Positions 15,049 to 22,358 of a stretch of 23,581 nucleotides of DNA are shown here, one piece after another. The stretch is from Kiritimatiellales bacterium (GTDB taxonomy: Bacteria > Verrucomicrobiota > Kiritimatiellia > Kiritimatiellales > Pontiellaceae): contig JABDQT010000084.1 in NCBI GenBank assembly GCA_013042165.1, forward strand, positions 1 to 23,581, written 5' to 3'. A program made the position numbers and the translations under genes. Under the pieces are notes generated by a model. That model saw nothing but the letters and a program-made list of their open reading frames with translations. It was not told where the DNA came from and made no database searches. How positions within the stretch are numbered: position 1 is the first letter of the stretch; every line of letters begins with the position of its first letter.

Positions 15049-15076
15049 TTGCGGACCCGCGCACACACGCTATAAA
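15049..15076 (+). promoter_or_regulatory. Predicted promoter of cstA (leaderless configuration)
   Basis: TTGCGG (15049-15054), a 16-bp spacer and TATAAA (15071-15076) end six bases before the cstA ATG at 15083, placing the transcription start at or next to the start codon. No Shine-Dalgarno is present, which fits leaderless translation. Confidence 0.5.
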
Positions 15077-15082
15077 TCGCGC

Positions 15083-16774
15083 ATGAATTCACTCATTATC
15101 GCTTTCATTGCGGCGGCTCTCTACCTTATCGCCTACAACACGTATGGGCGGTTTCTGGCGCGGAAGATTTTCAAAATCGATCGCACAGCCAAATGCCCGA
15201 GCCAGACCCACCATGACGGCGTTGATTTCGTGGCCACCGACAAGCTCGTCCTTTTCGGGCACCACTTTACCTCCATCGCCGGCACCGGCCCGATCGTCGG
15301 GCCCGCCATCGCCATCATCTGGGGCTGGCTGCCTGCCTTGATCTGGATTCTCGTTGGATCCATCTTCATGGGAGCGGTTCACGACTTTGGCTCGATGGTC
15401 ATATCGCTTCGCCATGAAGGCCGCAGCATTGGCGATATCGCCGGCAACATCATCAATCCGCGTGTCAAATTCCTCTTCATGCTGATCATTTTCTTTGCCC
15501 TCTGGATCATCGTCGCCATTTTCGGGGTGGTGATCGCTTCGGTCTTCAGCATTTTTCCTGAATCCGTTATTCCGGTATGGCTTCAGCTGCCGATCGCGGT
15601 CTGGCTCGGGTTCATGGTCTACAAGCGCGGAAAGTCCCACATTAAATACGGCATCCTCGCCACACTGCTACTGTATGCAACCATTGTGCTGGGTGCATGG
15701 CTGCCCGTCTCGATTCCCGGCATAGGACCGTTGTCCGATGTGGGCATCTGGGTCATTCTTCTATTAATCTATGCCTACGTCGCCTCAACCCTTCCCGTGA
15801 CCGTTTTGCTACAGCCCCGCGACTACATCAACGCCTTCCAGCTTTGTATTGCCATGGCACTGCTGCTGCTCGGCATCGTGGTCGTCCATCCACCGATGGT
15901 TGCGCCGATGGCCAACTTTTCCGCCGAGGGTGCGCCCGCGCTTATTCCCCTGTTGTTCATCACTGTGGCCTGCGGAGCCATCTCGGGGTTCCACTGTCTC
16001 GTCTCCTCCGGCACCTCTTCGAAACAGTGCGACCTTGAAACCAGCGCACGCCCCATCAGCTACGGCGGCATGCTTTTGGAAGGGATGCTGGCCGTCATTG
16101 TCATCATCGCATGCGGCGCGGGCATCGGCGTGGGACTCGAAAAAAGCGGCACCCTCTACACGGGGGTAGAGGCATTCAATCAGCAGTATGCCAGTTGGCA
16201 ATCCGCCCAGGGGCTCGGTGCCAAGATTGCCGCATTCGTTACGGGTGCCGGTAATTTGATCTCCGGACTCGGACTGCCCCGCAATATGGTCATTACGCTC
16301 ATGGGAGTTTTCGTTGCTTCCTTTGCTGCCACCACACTGGACACGGCCACGCGCCTGCAACGCTATATCATTTCTGAAATCGCGGAGAGTTGTAAAATCC
16401 CTGCTATCGGAAAGAAGCACCCCGCCACGTTCATCGCCGTTTTCACGGCCCTGCTGCTCGCATTTTCCAGCGGCGGCGGAAAGGGCGCACTGGCGCTCTG
16501 GCCGCTCTTCGGCGCAGTCAACCAGCTGCTCGGCGGCCTGGCACTGCTGGTCATTACGGTGTGGCTTGCCCGAAGCAGAATTCCGATTGTATTCACTGCG
16601 ATCCCGATGCTGTTCATGATCGTCATGACCGGCTGGGCCATGCAGATCAACCTGACCACCTTTTTCGCGCAGGGCGAATGGATGCTTTTCGGCATCGGCT
16701 CCATTATTACGGTTCTTGAGATCTGGATGGTGGTCGAAGGTGTGATCGTTCTCTTTCGGCTGCGCCGAAATTAG
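15083..16774 (+). CDS. cstA: CstA-family carbon starvation transporter (pyruvate/peptide uptake)
   Basis: CstA proteins are multi-spanning inner-membrane transporters; E. coli CstA and its paralogue BtsT import pyruvate, and CstA has also been linked to peptides. The product has 563 residues, the short CstA type (E. coli CstA has 701), with a dozen or more hydrophobic helices. Signatures: YNTYGRFLARKIF near the N-terminus, FGHHFTSIAGTGPIVGP at 58-73, VHDFGSM at 99-105, and SGFHCLVSSGTSSKQ in the middle. The start at 15083 is chosen over an ATG at 15002 because the latter lies inside the upstream kinase gene and only adds non-hydrophobic residues before the first helix. The two sensor kinase genes directly upstream may control it. 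Confidence 0.93.
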   Translation: MNSLIIAFIAAALYLIAYNTYGRFLARKIFKIDRTAKCPSQTHHDGVDFVATDKLVLFGHHFTSIAGTGPIVGPAIAIIWGWLPALIWILVGSIFMGAVHDFGSMVISLRHEGRSIGDIAGNIINPRVKFLFMLIIFFALWIIVAIFGVVIASVFSIFPESVIPVWLQLPIAVWLGFMVYKRGKSHIKYGILATLLLYATIVLGAWLPVSIPGIGPLSDVGIWVILLLIYAYVASTLPVTVLLQPRDYINAFQLCIAMALLLLGIVVVHPPMVAPMANFSAEGAPALIPLLFITVACGAISGFHCLVSSGTSSKQCDLETSARPISYGGMLLEGMLAVIVIIACGAGIGVGLEKSGTLYTGVEAFNQQYASWQSAQGLGAKIAAFVTGAGNLISGLGLPRNMVITLMGVFVASFAATTLDTATRLQRYIISEIAESCKIPAIGKKHPATFIAVFTALLLAFSSGGGKGALALWPLFGAVNQLLGGLALLVITVWLARSRIPIVFTAIPMLFMIVMTGWAMQINLTTFFAQGEWMLFGIGSIITVLEIWMVVEGVIVLFRLRRN

Positions 16775-16855
16775 TACGTATTGCGTATTGCGTATTGATT
16801 CCAGAATTCCGAAGCTTCGGATATTGGCAATACGAAGTACGCAGTACGTAATACG
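16775..16855. repeat. Inverted array of 7-bp repeats between cstA and folE
   Basis: Three exact tandem CGTATTG units (16777-16797) face four variant reverse-complement units (CAATACG, AAGTACG, CAGTACG, TAATACG at 16828-16855) across a core holding the perfect 12-bp palindrome CCGAAGCTTCGG (16809-16820). The left arm from 16775 to 16797 pairs with 16828-16850 with three mismatches in 23, so the whole 81 bp can fold into one long hairpin. It starts at the base after the cstA stop codon and ends 15 bp before the folE ATG. Confidence 0.85.
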
Positions 16856-16870
16856 CAACGGAGTTTCCCC

Positions 16871-17413
16871 ATGAATGGACTGTATAAGGATCTGCTGACG
16901 AAAATCGGTGAAAACCCGGAACGGGAAGGCCTGCTCGACACGCCGGATCGTGCCGCAAAGGCCATGGAATTTCTGACCCAAGGCTATCACCAAAAACTGG
17001 AGGACGTCGTCAACGACGCCATTTTCACGGTGGAAGACAACCACATGATCATCGTCAAGGACATCGAACTCTACAGCCTGTGCGAGCATCATATGCTGCC
17101 CTTCTTCGGCAAGTGCCACATCGGCTATATTCCCGAAGGGAAGGTCCTCGGCGTCAGCAAGCTGGCCCGCATCGTCGATCTGTTTGCCCGCCGCCTCCAG
17201 ATTCAGGAGCGCCTCACCACGCAGGTGGCCGAGAGCCTGATGAATACCATCGTGCCGGAAGGGGTCGGTGTCGTGATCGAAGCGCAGCACCTCTGCATGA
17301 TGATGCGGGGGATTGAAAAACAGAACTCCTGCATGGTGACTTCAGCCATGCTGGGAAGCTTTCGCGCCGATGCATCCACCCGCAACGAATTCCTCAAGCT
17401 GATCGGGAAGTAG
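16871..17413 (+). CDS. folE: GTP cyclohydrolase I
   Basis: FolE opens GTP to 7,8-dihydroneopterin triphosphate, the first step of tetrahydrofolate synthesis. The 180-residue length fits the compact bacterial form. Zinc ligands are C71 and H74 in [13 protein letters not shown] and C142 in [29 protein letters not shown] near the N-terminus and [19 protein letters not shown] at 92-110 are standard signatures. A GGAG ribosome binding site lies seven bases before the ATG, immediately after the heptamer inverted repeat. It converges on lptD with a 20-bp gap and no visible terminator between them. Together with gcvTP and folD, it makes this neighbourhood rich in folate enzymes, although it is not in their operon. 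Confidence 0.97.
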   Translation: MNGLYKDLLTKIGENPEREGLLDTPDRAAKAMEFLTQGYHQKLEDVVNDAIFTVEDNHMIIVKDIELYSLCEHHMLPFFGKCHIGYIPEGKVLGVSKLARIVDLFARRLQIQERLTTQVAESLMNTIVPEGVGVVIEAQHLCMMMRGIEKQNSCMVTSAMLGSFRADASTRNEFLKLIGK

Positions 17414-17433
17414 CTCGTTCTCCGCTGCGGGAT

Positions 17434-19485
17434 TCAGAACATCCGCGATCGTCTGGCACTTTCCGGATAGGCGGAAAGCGAGAAGGAGAAGACGACGCGG
17501 TGCTCTTCATCGCCATAGTAGCGGTATCCCACCCCATAACGCATACAGCACCAGTTGAAATATCCGGTGGCGCCGAACTCCTCGAGATCGTTCTCGTTGT
17601 CGTTATAACGAACATATCCATCCAACGACCATTTTGCGCCCGGAAACAGGTTAAACTGCGAGGTCCATAGCGACTGCAGGTTGTCGCGATAGAGGTGTTC
17701 AAAATCAACGATGACATCACTGAACTCGTAGGAAAAGCGCGAGTTGAGAAATGGCAGACTTCCGTTGTTCCAGTCGTACTCCCCCTCGACATCAAACATC
17801 ATGCGCTCCGAAAGAGGCATTCGGGCATCAAGAAAGAGCGAGTCGAAATCGTCCTCGGCTCCCTGCTTTTCCAGCAGGTAGTAGGTGTAGAGGTCGACAT
17901 CCAGCAACCGCGCGGTGCGCCCATTGCGCTTGGTTTGCAGCACATTTCGCAATCCGAGCTTCAGTCGATCCTCGTCCACCAGCGGATCCACCCGATCGAA
18001 CACTGGTAAATTGTTGGTGGCCTCGGAAACGTCCGCGAAGATATAGTCGGTGTAGGGTTCGATCTTATGGCGCAGACCTTTGCCATACCAGCGCTCCCGC
18101 TCAGAAAGCACTTTCGCAGCCTGGAACGAAACCTCGACTCCCGCTCCGGGTATCTGCCGGAACACATCATCGCCAACCACATTCTCGGAATAGTAGGTCG
18201 CCCGATAGGTGGCACGCGGAACGACATTCAGAAATCCCCACCGCTGGGGCCAAAGGAGCGTGTTCATCGAATCGATCCGACCGGCATCATAGGCGGCACC
18301 GGCAACCAGATTGGTCTCCGCCCGCACCTGATCAAGCGAGGCCACTGCATTTTCGCTTTGGAGGTAAAACGGCGTGCCGGCGATCCGAGTGCGATAAACA
18401 TCAAGTGAATATTCGAAACGGTCGGTATTGTTGTAAAAATCATTCAGGCGGTAGTTGATGAAGCCCTCGCTACCGACAGTGCCGTTTCCATACGACCATG
18501 AGGCATAGTTTTCGGGCTGGGCACTGCGGCGGTATTCCTGTTTGAAAAACTCTTCGGTAACGGCCGGATCGCTTAGATAGTTCATCCGGGTATTGATGTA
18601 GTGCGTGTCCGTGAAGTACTGCAAGTGATCGAGTCGCAGGCGGTAGCGATCGTCATCGATCAACAGTTTGTCCGCGGCCGAATCATATTTTGAGTACGGA
18701 TCTTCATCACGGATGTAAAATCCTTCGAAACTTCCTTTTGCTTCAGGATAGGCCCAGTCAAAACCCTGCCCCATCCCGACCCCGCGCTTGCCGTAGAGAT
18801 TCACATCAGTCAACGAGTCGATGCGCGATGAGAGGGGCACGGTTGCGTTGACCAGCAGGTGTGCGCCCCATTCGCTTCCATACCCGCCATCGAGGCTGAA
18901 TATCCCGCTATCGAGATTTTGCCGCCAGTACGGCACATAAAGAACGGGCACCTTGCCGACATAAAGCTTTACGCCCCTGGCGATCAGATACTGGTCATCG
19001 ACCAGCCGTGCCTCTCCGGCCCGGGCCTGCAGATGGGGTTGCGGTTTGGGACAGGTCGTGAAATTGGCACCGCGAAGCCGGTATTCGTTCGTCGAAACTT
19101 TTTCCACCTCGTCAACCGTCAGTACGACCGGGTCATAGTTGAGCGTCGAGGGACCAAAGTTGCCGATCTGGGTGAGATAGTTATAGTCGAGCTCCGAACC
19201 CTGCCAGAGCATCTTGCCGCGCTCGACGACAATATTTCCTTCAATGTGGAGATCGCCCGTCTCCGTATTGCCCGTCAAACGATCCGCACTGACGATGGCA
19301 TTTTCAAAACGACCCGTCACACCACCATCGGCAACCAGCGTGTCGTTCACATATTCCAGCCGCGCTGCGCGAATATCGAACGGTTCGTCCAGGACCTCTT
19401 TCGGAATCTCCACATCGGCCGCATAGGCCGCCGAAAAAAGACCCAGCCAGGCAAAGAGCACGCGCGTCAGTCTAGCCGTCGGCAT
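17434..19485 (-). CDS. lptD: LPS assembly protein LptD
   Basis: LptD is the outer-membrane beta-barrel that, with LptE, inserts lipopolysaccharide into the outer leaflet. The ORF runs to 19530, but the start at 19485 is preferred: AAAGGA (19494-19499) is eight bases upstream, whereas the ATG at 19494 lies inside that site. This gives 683 residues with a signal peptide ending AAYA before A23. Residues about 35-110 form an OstA/LptA-like jellyroll, and the barrel follows, ending in a C-terminal phenylalanine as in many outer-membrane barrels. C145 in TTCPKPQPHLQ and the C646-C647 pair near the C-terminus match conserved LptD cysteines. No cysteine corresponds to the N-terminal C31 of E. coli. 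It overlaps the upstream TPR gene by 14 bp. Confidence 0.93.
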   Translation of the reverse strand: MPTARLTRVLFAWLGLFSAAYAADVEIPKEVLDEPFDIRAARLEYVNDTLVADGGVTGRFENAIVSADRLTGNTETGDLHIEGNIVVERGKMLWQGSELDYNYLTQIGNFGPSTLNYDPVVLTVDEVEKVSTNEYRLRGANFTTCPKPQPHLQARAGEARLVDDQYLIARGVKLYVGKVPVLYVPYWRQNLDSGIFSLDGGYGSEWGAHLLVNATVPLSSRIDSLTDVNLYGKRGVGMGQGFDWAYPEAKGSFEGFYIRDEDPYSKYDSAADKLLIDDDRYRLRLDHLQYFTDTHYINTRMNYLSDPAVTEEFFKQEYRRSAQPENYASWSYGNGTVGSEGFINYRLNDFYNNTDRFEYSLDVYRTRIAGTPFYLQSENAVASLDQVRAETNLVAGAAYDAGRIDSMNTLLWPQRWGFLNVVPRATYRATYYSENVVGDDVFRQIPGAGVEVSFQAAKVLSERERWYGKGLRHKIEPYTDYIFADVSEATNNLPVFDRVDPLVDEDRLKLGLRNVLQTKRNGRTARLLDVDLYTYYLLEKQGAEDDFDSLFLDARMPLSERMMFDVEGEYDWNNGSLPFLNSRFSYEFSDVIVDFEHLYRDNLQSLWTSQFNLFPGAKWSLDGYVRYNDNENDLEEFGATGYFNWCCMRYGVGYRYYGDEEHRVVFSFSLSAYPESARRSRMF

Positions 19486-20566
19486 GCTGGACATCCTTTG
19501 CAAAGGAAAGCGGACGGGAACGCGGGGCATCCGGCGTACGGGCCTGTACCGGCATGGCCAGCAATGCTTTCAGCTTGGCAATCCGTTGTTGCGCAACGGG
19601 AACCAATTTACTCTTGGGGTATTCCTTGATCATTTTTTCATAATATAAGACGGCAGCATCCAGCTTCTTCGGCACCTTGGCATAAAAAGCCGCCTCATCA
19701 AAAACCCTCCCGGCCAGCACTTCATACAGGCTGTTGCGCATGGAAATGATCTCATCCTTATGAACCGACTGCGGAAATGTTGATAGAAACACCGTGGATG
19801 CCGTCAGGATACGGTCCAGAATTTCCGGACTGACGGGATAGTCCTCTCTCAACGTATCCATGCAGACAATCTGCTGCCAGGCGGCCTCCTCGGCAAAAGC
19901 GCTGTCAGGATACCGGTAGCCCAAGATGCCATAGGCGGTAATCGCCATCTCATAGTTATCCGAATCCTGATAACATTTTCCGACCATGAACTGCGCCTTC
20001 GACGCACCCGCCCATTGCGGGCCATTCCGAATCACGGTCTCGAAATAGTCGATGGCATATTCCGGTGTTCGGTATCCTCCGAAGACCCACCGCAATCGCC
20101 GATGATTCATGATCCCCTCGGCAATTTCATACTGCAGTTCCAACACGGAATCATAGTCCGCCATCCGGCTCGGATACGTATCAATCAGAAACTGGTAGGC
20201 GTCAAAAGCCTCCTTGTCCAGCCCCCGCTCCAGAAGCATATCGGCACGTGCACGCGCCGCCCACGGCGCCTCCTTGCTATTGGGCCAGCGGCGATGTAAA
20301 TACAGCATCCGGCGCTCCGCTTTCTTCAGATTGCCCCGATCCTGGGTTTTTCGCGCATAGGCCCACTGCTCGGCGGAGGTGCCCTTGTTCGCATCGAAAA
20401 GCGAACGAAACGTCCTGCGCCCCTGCTCTTCAATGGAGTAGGAATCCTTCTTTTGCCGGTCCTCGACCTCGACCTCGGCAGCCTGTACTGCGCCATGACA
20501 AGGGTGAAGTCCGCTGATGATTCCGAACAGGGCCCAAATAAGAAAACTACGTTTAATACACATCAT
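19472..20566 (-). CDS. Periplasmic TPR-repeat protein (BamD/YbgF-like)
   Basis: This 364-residue protein has a signal peptide (basic MMCIKR, hydrophobic 8-20, likely cleavage before or near residue 30) and several tetratricopeptide-like repeats: A-rich helix pairs at about 65-100, 105-135, 170-220 (EYAIDYFETVIRNGPQWAGASKAQFMVGKCYQ then NYEMAITAYGILGYRYPDSAFAEEA), and 285-340 (LDAAVLYYEKMIKEYPKSKLVPVAQQRI). The pattern resembles BamD and YbgF/CpoB, which act in the envelope. C23 lies in LHPCHG, which is not a proper lipobox, so lipoprotein status is unsupported and BamD is not assigned. Its end overlaps lptD by 14 bp, so the two are co-expressed and may share an outer-membrane biogenesis role. 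proS lies 61 bp upstream on the same strand. Confidence 0.8.
   Translation of the reverse strand: MMCIKRSFLIWALFGIISGLHPCHGAVQAAEVEVEDRQKKDSYSIEEQGRRTFRSLFDANKGTSAEQWAYARKTQDRGNLKKAERRMLYLHRRWPNSKEAPWAARARADMLLERGLDKEAFDAYQFLIDTYPSRMADYDSVLELQYEIAEGIMNHRRLRWVFGGYRTPEYAIDYFETVIRNGPQWAGASKAQFMVGKCYQDSDNYEMAITAYGILGYRYPDSAFAEEAAWQQIVCMDTLREDYPVSPEILDRILTASTVFLSTFPQSVHKDEIISMRNSLYEVLAGRVFDEAAFYAKVPKKLDAAVLYYEKMIKEYPKSKLVPVAQQRIAKLKALLAMPVQARTPDAPRSRPLSFAKDVQHADG
19494..19499 (-). promoter_or_regulatory. lptD: Ribosome binding site that fixes the lptD start
   Basis: AAAGGA on the minus strand, within the end of the upstream TPR gene, stands eight bases before the ATG at 19485. The ATG at 19494 overlaps this site and so cannot use it, which argues for the shorter protein. 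Confidence 0.6.
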
Positions 20567-20627
20567 TCCGTCAATCTAATTCACAGTTCGTTGATCAGCA
20601 ACGCCAACACGTCGAAAAATCAGCTTG

Positions 20628-22148
20628 CTAGTAGCTCTTGGCAAAGACCACGCGACCCGGACTGGGCTTGCCGCAGCAGATGCACTCGCCCGCTCCACTC
20701 TCCTCGCGGTCGAACGGAACCGTACGGATACTAACCGAAAGCTCGTCGTTGATCTTCTTTTCGCAGGCATCGCCATCGCACCAGTGACTTAGCGCAAAAC
20801 CGCCGTGCGCTTCCGGTTGCTGCTTGTTCGCAGGCGTGAAAAATTTCACAAAGTCGTCATAGGAATCAATTTCCTTTGTATTCCGCGCTCGGTGGTCAAG
20901 GGCCTTCTGTAAAAGCCCCTGCTGAATTTCCTCCAGCAACGGCACGATGCCGGACACAAACTCACCCTTGGCGATGCCCTGCTTTTCGCCCGTGTCGCGG
21001 CGCGCCATGAATACAGAGTCATTGGCCATGTCGCGCGGGCCGATTTCAGCGCGGATCGGAATACCCTTCTTCACCCAGCTCCAGCCCTTTTCACCGGCGT
21101 TGATGTCGCGGGCGTCGACCACGACTTCCACATCGCGTTCATGGAAGCGTTGCTTCCGGATATCAACCGCAATCTCATTGCAGTAGGCCATGATGGCCTC
21201 GCGATCCTCTTCCTTGCGGATGATGGGAAGGATCACCACATGCTGCGGTGCGAGGCGCGGCGGCATCACCATCCCGTCGTCATCCCCATGGGTCATAACC
21301 ATTCCGCCGATCAGACGGGTGGAGACTCCCCACGACGTGGTCCACGCATATTCATTCTGCCCCTCGCGGCTCTGGTACTGGATATTCGAAGCCTTGGCAA
21401 AATTCTGGCCGAGAAAATGGCTCGTGCCCGCCTGCAGCGCCTTGCGGTCCTGCATCATGGCCTCGATACATAGTGTACTCACCGCACCGGGGAAGCGTTC
21501 GCCGGCGGTTTTTTCACCCGTCAGCACCGGCATGGCCATGTATTCCTCGGCAAAGGTCTTGTAGACTTCGAGCATCTTGCGTGTTTCCTCCCACGCCTCC
21601 GCTTCCGTCTCGTGAGCGGTATGCCCCTCCTGCCAGAGAAACTCCGCCGTGCGCAGGAACAGGCGCGTGCGCATTTCCCAGCGCACCACGTTCGCCCACT
21701 GGTTGATCAGAATCGGCAGGTCGCGATAGCTCTGGATCCACTTTGCATAGGTGGCCCCGATGATCGTCTCCGAAGTCGGCCGTACAATCAGCGGCTCCTC
21801 CAGCTCGCCCGCCGGAATCAGACCGCCGTCGGGCCCCTCCTCCAAACGGTGATGCGTAACCACCGCACACTCCTTGGCAAAGCCGTCCACATGCTCGGCT
21901 TCTTTTTCGAGGTAGCTTTTCGGAATGAACAGCGGGAAATAGGCATTCACATGGCCCGTCTCCTTAAACATCCTGTCCAGTCCCCGCTGAAGGTTCTCCC
22001 ACAGCGCATAGCCCCACGGCTTGATCACCATGCAGCCGCGCACATCGCTGTTTTCCGCCAGCTCCGCCGCGCGCACCACCTGCTGGTACCATTCCGGATA
22101 GTTTTCCTCGCGTGTCGGCGTAATCGCCGTCTTTTTCTGCTTAGCCAT
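20628..22148 (-). CDS. proS: Prolyl-tRNA synthetase (archaeal/eukaryotic type)
   Basis: ProS charges tRNA-Pro with proline. The 506-residue length and domain order fit the type without the bacterial insertion (INS) domain: class II catalytic core with PLIVRPTSETII, motif 2 in VVRWEMRTRLFLRTAEFLWQEGHTAH, GTSHFLGQNF, and motif 3 in GGMVMTHGDDDGMVMPPRLAP. An anticodon-binding domain follows, then a C-terminal zinc-binding domain with cysteines 457, 462, 489, 491 and 492, ending in the characteristic terminal tyrosine (FAKSY). This form lacks the editing INS domain. GGAA precedes the ATG at a workable distance. It is divergent from mfd across 210 bp. Confidence 0.96.
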   Translation of the reverse strand: MAKQKKTAITPTREENYPEWYQQVVRAAELAENSDVRGCMVIKPWGYALWENLQRGLDRMFKETGHVNAYFPLFIPKSYLEKEAEHVDGFAKECAVVTHHRLEEGPDGGLIPAGELEEPLIVRPTSETIIGATYAKWIQSYRDLPILINQWANVVRWEMRTRLFLRTAEFLWQEGHTAHETEAEAWEETRKMLEVYKTFAEEYMAMPVLTGEKTAGERFPGAVSTLCIEAMMQDRKALQAGTSHFLGQNFAKASNIQYQSREGQNEYAWTTSWGVSTRLIGGMVMTHGDDDGMVMPPRLAPQHVVILPIIRKEEDREAIMAYCNEIAVDIRKQRFHERDVEVVVDARDINAGEKGWSWVKKGIPIRAEIGPRDMANDSVFMARRDTGEKQGIAKGEFVSGIVPLLEEIQQGLLQKALDHRARNTKEIDSYDDFVKFFTPANKQQPEAHGGFALSHWCDGDACEKKINDELSVSIRTVPFDREESGAGECICCGKPSPGRVVFAKSY

Positions 22149-22323
22149 AAAGTATTCCAGTTCGTATCAAAATGAAGCGCGCAATCTACAGGGGAACCAA
22201 CGGGAATTCACGCAAAAAAGAGCGGAGAGACCGACTCCGCCGCAACTCCAACCCATCAGGCACCGAAATCCCGCAAAGAATGATTCAGCATGAAAGGCGC
22301 AGGCTCTGCGGAAAGGTCGGGCA
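22149..22323. other. Intergenic region between divergent proS and mfd
   Basis: This stretch between proS and the mfd promoter should hold the proS promoter and any regulatory sites of the pair. A TTGATAC-type sequence on the minus strand just before proS is too weak to call a promoter. Open frames here are short, out of frame with mfd and have arginine-rich composition typical of shadows. Nothing else is recognised. Confidence 0.4.
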
Positions 22324-22352
22324 TTGCGTCTGCCGTATTCTTTCCCTACATT
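22324..22352 (+). promoter_or_regulatory. Predicted promoter of mfd (leaderless configuration)
   Basis: TTGCGT (22324-22329), a 17-bp spacer and TACATT (22347-22352) end six bases before the mfd ATG at 22359, so the transcript would start at the start codon. No Shine-Dalgarno is seen. Confidence 0.4.
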
Positions 22353-22358
22353 GCCCTC

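Noticed and set aside
15809..17290. A 493-residue open frame on the minus strand opposite cstA and folE
   Set aside because: Both opposite genes are unmistakable; this frame crosses two genes and the heptamer repeat, and is rich in H, D and G as expected for a shadow frame.
18859..19629. A 256-residue plus-strand frame opposite lptD and the TPR gene
   Set aside because: Spans two overlapping genes on the other strand and has no ribosome binding site or domain.
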